A stretch of 64,000 nt of DNA. Origin: Hymenobacter psoromatis. Its GTDB lineage: Bacteria > Bacteroidota > Bacteroidia > Cytophagales > Hymenobacteraceae. Position numbers and translations under genes: made by a program. Under the pieces are notes generated by a model, which saw only the letters and a program-made list of their open reading frames with translations, had not been told where the DNA came from and made no database searches. This document shows, in pieces, positions 1-7,423 of the stretch; positions within the stretch are counted from its first letter, which is position 1; the number at the start of each line of letters is the position of its first letter. The stretch lies in contig NZ_JAIFAG010000001.1 in NCBI RefSeq assembly GCF_020012125.1, forward strand, positions 4,402,001 to 4,466,000, read 5' to 3'.

Positions 1-1
1 G

Positions 2-1522
2 GGCAGCCAGGTCATTACCTACGCCGAGCTGGCGGTCCGCGCCAACCAACTGCTTCACTACTGGCGCGGGGCCGGCGTGCAGCCAGGCCAGGCCGTGCTG
101 CTGATGGTGCCCGTGTGCGCCGAGTTATGGCACACCTACGTGGCCGGCATCAAGGGCGGGCAGCTGCTAATTCCGGCGGCCAGTATTCTCACGGTCAGCG
201 ACCTAGAATACCGCTTCGGCCGCCTGCTACCCGCCGTGGTCATCGCCGACGCCGAAAACGCCGCCAAAATTGACGCCGCCGAGCAGGCGCTGGGTCAGCG
301 CATCGGCCTCAAGATGCTGGTAGGCGGGCCCGCCGCGCAGCGGCCGGGCTGGGTAGGGTTTGAAGTGTTGGATGGCTTGCCCGAACAGGCCGCAGCTGCC
401 CCGACCCGCGCCGACGACCCGCTGTTCTTGTTCTTCACCTCGGGCACTACCGGCCTGCCCAAAGTGGTGACGCACACGCACTTTTCCTACCCCGTGGGCC
501 ACCTCAGCACCGCCGCCTGGATTGGGCTGCGACCCGCTGACCGGCACTGCAACATCGCGCAAGCGGGCTGGGCCAAGTTTGCCTGGAGCAGCTTTTTTGC
601 GCCCTTGAGCGTGGGGGCCACGCTGGTGGCTTACCAGGGCGGCGGGCGCTTTGCGGGCGGGCCGCTGCTGGCGGCGCTGGCCCGCGAGCGGGTAAGCACG
701 TTTTGCGCGCCGCCCACGGTGTTGCGGCTGCTCATTCTGGAAGACCTGGCCGCCTACCCCCTCCACCTGCGCGAGTGCGTGAGCGCCGGCGAACCGCTTA
801 ACCCCGAGGTGATTGAAGCCTGGCAACGCGGTACGGGCCAGCTCATCCGTGACGGCTACGGGCAGTCGGAAAGCACGGCCATGATATACAACCTGCCCGG
901 CAGCGCCGTGCGCCTGGGCAGCATGGGCCGGCCGTCGTTCATGTACGACATCGTGATTGCCGACGACGAGGGCTGCGAGCTGCCCAACCTGGCCGAGGGC
1001 CACATCGCGGTGCGCACCGACACCGGCCGGCCCAACGGCCTGTTCAGCGGCTACTTCGGCGAGCCCGCGCGGGCGGCCAGCGTGTTTCGCCACGGCCTCT
1101 ACTACACCGGCGACAAGGCTTACCGCGACCCCGATGGCTACCTCTGGTTCGTGGGCCGCGACGACGACGTGATAAAATCGAGCGACTACCGCGTGGGTCC
1201 CTTCGAGGTCGAGAGCGTGCTCGTAGAGCACCCGGCCGTGGTGGAGGCCGCCGTGGTGGGCGTGCCGCATCCCATCAAAGGCCACGAAATCAAGGCGTTC
1301 GTGCTGCTCACGCCGGGCACGGCCCCTACCCCCGCCCTGGCCCGCGAGCTGCTGGCCTACGGCCGCACGCACCTCGCGCCCTACAAAATGCCGCGCATCC
1401 TGGAGTTCGTAACGGAGCTACCCAAAACCATCAGCGGCAAAATCCGGCGCGTGGAGCTGCGCGCCCGGCCCAGCGGCGCAGGGGGGGTAGGGGAGTTTTT
1501 CTACGAAAAAGCCGCGGAGTAG
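2..1522 (+). CDS. AMP-dependent acyl-CoA synthetase/ligase, 5' end outside window
   Basis: Adenylate-forming enzyme that activates a carboxylic acid (acetate or another short/medium acyl group) to an acyl-AMP and then an acyl-CoA. The open frame runs in from the window edge, so the N-terminus is missing; the GTG at 77 is internal. Visible motifs are the phosphate-binding loop FTSGTTGLPK (about 436-465), GYGQSES (about 856), the hinge region YTGDKAYRDPDGYLWFVGRDDD near 1100-1165 and the C-terminal PKTISGKI, whose lysine is the catalytic and acetylation-regulated one in Acs-like enzymes. It ends directly against the stop of the convergent gene on the other strand (0 bp spacing). The family is secure; the acyl substrate cannot be read from sequence. 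Confidence 0.93.
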   Translation, partial: GSQVITYAELAVRANQLLHYWRGAGVQPGQAVLLMVPVCAELWHTYVAGIKGGQLLIPAASILTVSDLEYRFGRLLPAVVIADAENAAKIDAAEQALGQRIGLKMLVGGPAAQRPGWVGFEVLDGLPEQAAAAPTRADDPLFLFFTSGTTGLPKVVTHTHFSYPVGHLSTAAWIGLRPADRHCNIAQAGWAKFAWSSFFAPLSVGATLVAYQGGGRFAGGPLLAALARERVSTFCAPPTVLRLLILEDLAAYPLHLRECVSAGEPLNPEVIEAWQRGTGQLIRDGYGQSESTAMIYNLPGSAVRLGSMGRPSFMYDIVIADDEGCELPNLAEGHIAVRTDTGRPNGLFSGYFGEPARAASVFRHGLYYTGDKAYRDPDGYLWFVGRDDDVIKSSDYRVGPFEVESVLVEHPAVVEAAVVGVPHPIKGHEIKAFVLLTPGTAPTPALARELLAYGRTHLAPYKMPRILEFVTELPKTISGKIRRVELRARPSGAGGVGEFFYEKAAE

Positions 1523-2122
1523 CTACCGCAGCGCCGCCAGCCCCGCGCAGAAATACCGGAAGCTGGCCGAGGCGTTGCGCGCCGGGTCGAGGTGCCGGCT
1601 GATATCGGCGGCCCAGCGCTGCTTCTGCTTGCCGGCCCGGTAGTGGCCCCCAGCTTGCAGCACCCGCCACAGCGTTTCCCAGGCATCCGGAATAGCATCG
1701 GGGTCGCGGTTAAGGCCAGCAAAATGGGTAGGGCGCACCCCCGGATAAGCTGCTTGCATGGCCGCTGGGTCACCAAGAAACCAAGCTTCCAGTTCCGCAA
1801 CCGCCAAGCGCGTCAGCACTTGAAATGGCCGCCCGGCCGCCTGCGTCTTGCTGACCAAATGCGCGTCGGCTACCAGTTTTTCCAGCGCCAGCTTGGCTTG
1901 GCGACAGTTGGCATCGGCATCCATTAGAATGACGACGCGTAAATCGGGGGTGTGCAGCAACTGGCGGGCATAGGTTTTAAGGCGGCCCGGCAAGCGGGCC
2001 AACAGGTCGTGCTTGCCCCGGTGTGGGTGGCATTGCCAGGTAGCATCGGGTAATAAGCGGGGTAGTAATTCTTTTAGCGCCGCCTCAGCCGAAGGTTCTT
2101 CCAGCAAAAACTCAACGTGCAT
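1523..2122 (-). CDS. DUF4276 family protein (TOPRIM-like)
   Basis: About 199 residues. The start is chosen at MHVEFLLEEPS, whose ATG lies inside the last codons of the upstream ATPase gene (11-bp overlap); an in-frame ATG 27 bp further upstream is possible. An N-terminal acidic motif (EEPSAE) and a later DxD after a hydrophobic strand (VVILMDADAN) match the glutamate and Asp pair of a TOPRIM-like metal site, the fold proposed for DUF4276. It is translationally coupled to an OLD-like ATPase. The arrangement resembles two-gene anti-phage modules in which the ATPase controls a TOPRIM or DUF effector, such as PARIS or split OLD/Gabija-like systems. The defence role is inference from context. Confidence 0.8.
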   Translation of the reverse strand: MHVEFLLEEPSAEAALKELLPRLLPDATWQCHPHRGKHDLLARLPGRLKTYARQLLHTPDLRVVILMDADANCRQAKLALEKLVADAHLVSKTQAAGRPFQVLTRLAVAELEAWFLGDPAAMQAAYPGVRPTHFAGLNRDPDAIPDAWETLWRVLQAGGHYRAGKQKQRWAADISRHLDPARNASASFRYFCAGLAALR

Positions 2123-3368
2123 CAGGCAGCGGGGTAAGAGGATTGCCAACTACCAGGCTATTGCTTGACCAGAGGTAACCTAATGGCGAGCCATCTTCTA
2201 CCAGTTCGGGCACGCCGGGAATGTCCGCCGCCCGCGTGGCCTGGGTGTAGCCATCGGCCCCACGGTGCAAAATCCAGACTTGCTCCGGCTCCAAAGCATC
2301 GAGCAAAAAGGGCGAATGCGTGGCCACCAACAATTGCCGGTCCTCAGAAGCCGCAATCAGCTCTTCCGCCAGCTGCGGCAGTAGCTGCGGGTGCAGCTCG
2401 TTTTCGGGCTCCTCGATGCCCAGCAGGCCCGCCGCGCCCGGCTCGTAGAGCAGCGTGAGCAGGGCCGCCAGCCGCATGGTGCCGCCCGACATATACTGCG
2501 CCGGCAGCGGCTTCTCAAACGGCCCGTCCTTGAAGCGCAGCAGCAGGCGCTCGTCGCTGGTTATCTCCGGTACCACGTCGGCCAGGCCCGGCACCCAGCG
2601 CCGCAGCTGCGCCGTGATGCGGGCCAGGGTTTCGGGGTGCCGCTCGTGCAGGTAGTACAGCACGTTGGGCAGATTGTCGCCGTTGGGCGACAGCTTCTCG
2701 CGCGGGCCGGCGTCGGAATAGCCTTTTAGGTGGTCGTCGGTGAGGTTGAAAAGGCGGTAGGAGGAAAGTGTATTCCGAACTAAAGTCAATTCTCTTTTGA
2801 CGAGAGTTGATAAAGCTGTAAGCAGTGGTAGCACGGATTCATCTGAACCACCATCACTTTCAACCAAAAGCTGCCCCGTGGCACGCCAGTCCGGTTTGTC
2901 ATCTTGATAATCCCTCGAAGATTCTAATTCTGATGTCGCTGGAATTTCAACTTTTACATAACCATTGCTTGAGGGCGAAGATGACATGAGCAATTCATTA
3001 GCTCGTTTCAATTCTTCGCTTACAGCCAATTTTTTCGAATCTATTTCTGAAATCATCAACTTGTACTGAATAGGGAATGACAATAGGTCAGTTGTCATCC
3101 CCACTTCAAACTCAATATTCCCCTCACTTCCCCGGGTCCGCATTCCCCGAAACCTACCCCGCTTCTCCCACGCCCCCACCAAATTCCCCCGCACCGCCTC
3201 GGCCAGAAAATTCAGCGCATCCAGCACCGTGCTTTTCCCGCTGCCATTCGGCCCGATGAGCACCGTGAGGGGCGTGAGGTCCCGAAACTCCACGTCGCGG
3301 AGGGCGCGGTAGTTCTTGATGCGCAGGTAGGTGAGGCGGGGTACGGCCGGGGTAGGGGGGGTAGGCAT
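2112..3368 (-). CDS. AAA family ATPase of the OLD/RecF-like class (AAA_21)
   Basis: About 418 residues from the ATG at 3368; a TTG 24 bp upstream would add eight residues. It is an ABC-type ATPase: Walker A GPNGSGKST after the typical LRIKNYRALRDVEF strand, an SGGTMR signature late in the protein, Walker B in GIEEPENELHPQ and the H-loop in VATHSPFLLDAL. There is no C-terminal TOPRIM domain; that function is probably supplied by the overlapping DUF4276 gene. The middle third (about 2750-3060) is clearly more AT-rich than the ends, which suggests a recombined or horizontally acquired substrate-sensing region. The ATPase call is firm; a role in phage defence or DNA processing is inferred. Confidence 0.87.
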   Translation of the reverse strand: MPTPPTPAVPRLTYLRIKNYRALRDVEFRDLTPLTVLIGPNGSGKSTVLDALNFLAEAVRGNLVGAWEKRGRFRGMRTRGSEGNIEFEVGMTTDLLSFPIQYKLMISEIDSKKLAVSEELKRANELLMSSSPSSNGYVKVEIPATSELESSRDYQDDKPDWRATGQLLVESDGGSDESVLPLLTALSTLVKRELTLVRNTLSSYRLFNLTDDHLKGYSDAGPREKLSPNGDNLPNVLYYLHERHPETLARITAQLRRWVPGLADVVPEITSDERLLLRFKDGPFEKPLPAQYMSGGTMRLAALLTLLYEPGAAGLLGIEEPENELHPQLLPQLAEELIAASEDRQLLVATHSPFLLDALEPEQVWILHRGADGYTQATRAADIPGVPELVEDGSPLGYLWSSNSLVVGNPLTPLPDAR

Positions 3369-3673
3369 GCGCGGGGCGGGCTTAGGCTGCAAAGTAAGCC
3401 CGTTTTGGAGGGGTAGGGGGCCAGCGACTTTTGCCAGGTTCTGAAAAATTAGCCAGTGGAGGTGCTTAGCCTGCCGCCGGTAAGCAAGCTCCGCCAGATT
3501 TTTTCGGGGGAAAAGGAAGCAAACAAGTCGCCGCCGGGTTTACCCTAGCGCATAAGCAATTACTGGTTTTGACCGGGACTGGTTATGTCGGACTTAATTT
3601 TGAAAAGGGCTTCAACGCCCGGCCCGCCGAGGCCGTATGCAGGGGCGGCGGGTGGCTTGCAGCTTAGACATTT
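3369..3673. other. Intergenic region, no gene seen
   Basis: About 305 bp between the divergently transcribed ATPase and NADH dehydrogenase genes. No open frame here has protein-like composition, and no RNA gene or clear terminator is visible. It must carry the promoters of both flanking genes, but no convincing TTTG/TAnnTTTG pair was found. Confidence 0.5.
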
Positions 3674-5005
3674 ATGGAAGGACTTACGAAAATCGAAGAC
3701 CTGGGCAAGCCCCGCGTGGTGATTGTGGGCGGGGGCTTTGGGGGGCTGGCGCTGGCCAAGTCGCTGGCCAACGCGCCGGTGCAGGTAGTGCTCATCGACA
3801 AGCAGAACTACCACGGATTCTGGCCTTTGCTCTACCAGGTGGCTACGGCGGGCCTCAACCCGGACAGTATTGTGTCGCCGTTTCGCAAGATTCTGGCGGC
3901 GCAGGAAAACTTCTACTTTCGGCTGGCCGAGGTGCTGTCGGTAGATGCCACGGCGCAGGTCGTGGAAACCAGTATTGGGCTGCTGCGCTACGACTACCTG
4001 GTGCTGGCTACGGGCACTGCCTCCAACTACTTCGGCGACGCGGCGATGGAGCGTAACTCCATCAGCCTGAAGTCGGTGCCCGATGCTATTGAGCTGCGCA
4101 ACACGGTGCTCTCCAACTTCGAGCAGGCCCTGCAAATCGGCGATGTGGAGCAGCTCAACAGCCTGCTCGACTTCGTCATCGTGGGTGGTGGCCCCACCGG
4201 CGTAGAAATGGCCGGCGCGCTGAGCGAGCTGCGCGCCAAGGTGTTTCCGCGCGACTACCGCGAGCTGGATTTCAAGCAGATGGACATTCACTTGGTGCAG
4301 AGCGGGCCGGTGCTGCTCAAGGGCATGTCGGCCGAAGCCTCGGCGGCGGCGCTCAAGTACCTCACCGACCTGGACGTGAAAGTGTGGCTCAACGACCGGG
4401 TAAAATCCTACGATGGCTACACGGCAACCCTTAAATCGGGCCAGCAGCTCATCACGCGCACGCTCATTTGGGCAGCGGGCGTCACGGGTGCTACCATTGC
4501 CGGCCTCGACCCGGCCGCGCTGCTACCCTCCAATCGCTACCAGGTCAATGAGTTCAACCAGGTGGCGGGCTACACCAGCGTGTTTGCCATCGGCGACATT
4601 GCCCAGATGGCCGCCGCCGACTACCCCGAGGGCCACCCGCAGGTGGCGCAGCCGGCCATTCAGCAGGGCGAGTGGCTGGGCGAAAATATCCAGCTGGCCA
4701 TGCGAGGCCAGGTCATGCGGCCCTTTACCTACCACGACAAGGGTACGATGGCCACCATCGGGCGGCACCGCGCCGTGGGCGACATCAAGCTCTTTGGCAA
4801 AGAGCTGCATGTGACGGGCTGGCTGGGCTGGGTAGCCTGGAGCCTGGTGCACGTGCTGGCCCTGGTCAGTTTCCGCAACCGCCTTACCGTGTTCCTGACC
4901 TGGGCCTGGAACTACGTGAGCCAGGACAAAGGGATGCGCTACATCATCGGCCGCACCAAGTCGCATATTCAGGAGAAAGATGTCGATGTGAAAGCCATCG
5001 TGTAG
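3674..5005 (+). CDS. ndh: Type II NADH dehydrogenase (NDH-2), FAD-dependent
   Basis: 443 residues, normal for the family. It oxidises NADH and reduces quinone at the inner face of the cytoplasmic membrane without pumping protons. Two Rossmann motifs are visible: the FAD-binding VVIVGGGFGGLALA (residues about 15-28) and the NAD(P)H-binding VIVGGGPTGVEMAG (about 167-180). A third FAD contact lies in FAIGDIAQM (about 305). After the catalytic part comes a hydrophobic segment (GWLGWVAWSLVHVLALVSF) that fits the C-terminal membrane anchor. The ATG at 3674 is the first in-frame start before the FAD motif. The gene stands alone. Confidence 0.92.
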   Translation: MEGLTKIEDLGKPRVVIVGGGFGGLALAKSLANAPVQVVLIDKQNYHGFWPLLYQVATAGLNPDSIVSPFRKILAAQENFYFRLAEVLSVDATAQVVETSIGLLRYDYLVLATGTASNYFGDAAMERNSISLKSVPDAIELRNTVLSNFEQALQIGDVEQLNSLLDFVIVGGGPTGVEMAGALSELRAKVFPRDYRELDFKQMDIHLVQSGPVLLKGMSAEASAAALKYLTDLDVKVWLNDRVKSYDGYTATLKSGQQLITRTLIWAAGVTGATIAGLDPAALLPSNRYQVNEFNQVAGYTSVFAIGDIAQMAAADYPEGHPQVAQPAIQQGEWLGENIQLAMRGQVMRPFTYHDKGTMATIGRHRAVGDIKLFGKELHVTGWLGWVAWSLVHVLALVSFRNRLTVFLTWAWNYVSQDKGMRYIIGRTKSHIQEKDVDVKAIV

Positions 5006-5266
5006 GGGGTAGGACTGGTGGCGCTACCCGCGCCCGTCAGAGTTCCGAAACGGCTCCAACGCCAAAACCGGCCCGCGCGCCGGCTGAGAAAATTACGCCC
5101 GGCCGGGGAATTTTGGGCGTCTTGGCCGTGGCCCTGTAGCGCCGGCTGGGGCCTTGGGAGGGTGAGGTAAGGAGGCAAGCAAAATTCTGGCTTTATTGCA
5201 ATCGCAAACTGCTCTGGCAAACCCAACTCTCCCTCTTACCCCCCCTTAAACCCTGGTTTTTTCGCT

Positions 5267-6094
5267 ATGGATGCACCTGCTGTTTCCGCCGTGCGGCGCA
5301 ATAACGTGACTATCACGGGCGCGGCCGGCGACGCGCCCGTGATTATTTTTTTGCACGGCCTGGGCTCCGACCAAAGCAGCTGGCGGCGGCTGGCCCCGGC
5401 TTTTGAGGACCGCTACCGGGTGGTGTGCCTCGACCTGGTGGGCGCGGGCAAATCGGAGGCGGCGGCCTACGACTACGCCCACTACGGCTCGCTGCGTGCC
5501 CACGCCGCCGACCTGCTGGCCGTGCTGCGCGAGCTAGGGCTCTACAACGTGGCATTCGTGGGGCACTCGGTGAGCGCCATTATCGGGGTGCTGGCGGCCG
5601 TGGCGGAGCCTGCACGGTTTAGCCGGCTGGTGCTGCTGGCCCCTTCGCCGCGCTTCGTAAACGCGGAAGGCTACGCCGGCGGCTTCGAGCAAAAAGACAT
5701 CAGCGAGCTGCTCGCGGCAATGGAGCAGGACTATCAAGGCTGGTCGCGGGGCATTGCCCCGGTGATGATGGGGCCCAACAACCACGAGCTGATTATGGAG
5801 CTGACCAACAGCTTCTTCCAAACCAACCCGGCCATTGCGCAGCATTTTGCGCGCGTCACGTTTCTGGCCGACCACCGCGCCGACCTGCCCCTGCTCACTA
5901 CCCCCTGCCTGATACTGCAATGCGCCCACGATGTGATTGCGCCGCTCTCGGTGGGCATTTATCTCCACGAGCACTTAGCCAATAGCCAGCTGGTCGTCAT
6001 TGATACGCCCGGCCACTGCGCCCACCTCACGGCCCCCGCCCAAACCCTGAACGAGATAGAAGACTTTCTGGAAACCGCCGCCGCGTATGCGTAG
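5267..6094 (+). CDS. RsbQ/KAI2-like alpha/beta hydrolase
   Basis: 275 residues. The oxyanion-hole HGLGSDQSSW segment, nucleophile elbow GHSVSA (Ser about 101), acid in CAHDVIAP (Asp about 222) and catalytic His in GHCAH (about 250) form a complete triad. The GHSVSA elbow and the LGSDQ and APSPR stretches match the RsbQ/KAI2 group better than general esterases. In Bacillus RsbQ works with the PAS-phosphatase RsbP in energy-stress signalling; no rsbP-like gene is adjacent here. It probably hydrolyses a small lactone or ester-like signal; the substrate is unknown. It lies just upstream of the DUF2721 gene (31 bp), possibly in one transcript. Confidence 0.85.
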   Translation: MDAPAVSAVRRNNVTITGAAGDAPVIIFLHGLGSDQSSWRRLAPAFEDRYRVVCLDLVGAGKSEAAAYDYAHYGSLRAHAADLLAVLRELGLYNVAFVGHSVSAIIGVLAAVAEPARFSRLVLLAPSPRFVNAEGYAGGFEQKDISELLAAMEQDYQGWSRGIAPVMMGPNNHELIMELTNSFFQTNPAIAQHFARVTFLADHRADLPLLTTPCLILQCAHDVIAPLSVGIYLHEHLANSQLVVIDTPGHCAHLTAPAQTLNEIEDFLETAAAYA

Positions 6095-6125
6095 CCACCA
6101 GCGAAGAGCTAACTGCTTATAAACT

Positions 6126-6638
6126 ATGTCTACCCTCTCCGGCACGCTCACTATTCTGTCGGCAATGTTCACGCCGGCCATCCTGGTGTCGGCGTGCGGC
6201 TCGCTCATTATGGCTACTTCGCAGCGGCTGAGCCGCAGCCTCGACCGGCAGCGCGAGGTGGCCCAGCGCCTGCGCCAGAACCAGCAGCCAGTGGCCCCGC
6301 CCGCTACCCCCGACCTGGCCGAGCGCATTCACCTCACGCAGCAGCTGCTGTTTGCCATTCGGCGGGCGCGCCTCCTGCAGCAGGCCATGACCAGCCTGCA
6401 CCTCACGCTGAGCATCTTCATTGGCAGCATTTTCACCATCGGCATTTTTGAGCTTTTTAATAGCTCCAAAGCCTGGATTATTGCTCTGCTGAGCGTGGCG
6501 GGCGCATTAATGCTGCTATTTGCCAGCGTGTTACTTATCCGCGAGTCGAGCCTGGCCCGCTCCGACGTGGACGAGGAAACCGCCTACCTCACCCAGTTTA
6601 CCCGCGCCGACCAGGAGCATCTTTCCGGTACAAGCTGA
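6126..6638 (+). CDS. DUF2721 family membrane protein
   Basis: 170 residues. An N-terminal hydrophobic helix (about residues 7-28, TILSAMFTPAILVSACGSLI) is followed by a basic, Arg/Gln-rich cytoplasmic stretch with the SxRLSR pattern typical of DUF2721. Two more transmembrane helices follow at about 90-140. The function of the family is unknown. It follows the RsbQ-like gene at short distance on the same strand and is probably cotranscribed. Confidence 0.85.
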   Translation: MSTLSGTLTILSAMFTPAILVSACGSLIMATSQRLSRSLDRQREVAQRLRQNQQPVAPPATPDLAERIHLTQQLLFAIRRARLLQQAMTSLHLTLSIFIGSIFTIGIFELFNSSKAWIIALLSVAGALMLLFASVLLIRESSLARSDVDEETAYLTQFTRADQEHLSGTS

Positions 6639-6682
6639 AGGCTGGACGCGTAGTAAACTGCGATGAGGAGTAGATTTAAGCC

Positions 6683-7387
6683 ATGAAATACTTATTTTTA
6701 AGTTTGCTACTCTGGCTGATTGCCAGCGCCCCAGCGGGCGCCCAGCGCATTGCCAAGCCGTCTGCAAGACTGAACCCGCCGCTCAAACAAGAGCTGGACA
6801 GTATGTACGTGCAAGACCAGATTTTCCGGGAAGCCCTCATAGACCCGGCCAAAACCAAGCAGCGGGATTCGCTGGCCCAGCGCTACCAACTGCCAGCCAA
6901 TAATGTGCAGGGCGGCCTGATGAGCCGCATGATACGCACAGATTCGAGCAACCTTCAGCGGGTGCGGGCGATAATTAAGCGCTTCGGCTACCCCGGCAAA
7001 AGCCTCGTGGGCACGCCCACCAACGAAGCGGCTTTCTACGTTATTCAGCATTCGAGCCGCATCCCGGAATATTTGCCGCTCATCAAGCAGGCTGCCGAGC
7101 AGGGTGAACTGCCCTTCCGCCTCTACGCCATGATGCTCGACCGGCAGCTGATGTACGCCGGCCAGCCGCAGGTGTACGGTACGCAGGGCCGCAGCTTCCC
7201 TAATCCTAACCCTACTGAAAAGCAACAGTATTTCATCTGGCCAATCGCCGACCCAGCCCATGTGAATGAGCGCCGCCGCCAAGCTGGCTTTGACCAAACG
7301 GTGGAAGAAAACGCGGCCCGCCTAAATATTCCCTACCAAGTACTGACGATAGAGGAGGTAGAAAAAATGCCGGGCTACAAGAAGTAG
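6683..7387 (+). CDS. Secreted DUF6624-like protein
   Basis: 234 residues with a clear signal peptide (LFLSLLLWLIASAPAGAQ, cleavage after residue about 20). The mature part begins with a helix containing LKQELDSMYVQDQIFR and later GYPGKSLVGTPTNEAAFYVIQHS, the pattern of the DUF6624 domain common in Bacteroidota. It ends with basic residues and no membrane anchor, so it is probably periplasmic. The molecular function is not known. It lies 44 bp after the DUF2721 gene and is convergent with the large gene that follows. Confidence 0.75.
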   Translation: MKYLFLSLLLWLIASAPAGAQRIAKPSARLNPPLKQELDSMYVQDQIFREALIDPAKTKQRDSLAQRYQLPANNVQGGLMSRMIRTDSSNLQRVRAIIKRFGYPGKSLVGTPTNEAAFYVIQHSSRIPEYLPLIKQAAEQGELPFRLYAMMLDRQLMYAGQPQVYGTQGRSFPNPNPTEKQQYFIWPIADPAHVNERRRQAGFDQTVEENAARLNIPYQVLTIEEVEKMPGYKK

Positions 7388-7423
7388 GGTGCGGGGCTTG
7401 CCCCCGCCCGGCGTTGAACGATT

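Noticed and set aside
227..1372. 381-residue minus-strand frame opposite the acyl-CoA synthetase
   Set aside because: Its composition is typical of a high-GC shadow frame (Ala/Gly/Arg/His rich), it has no motif, and the + strand gene is clear.
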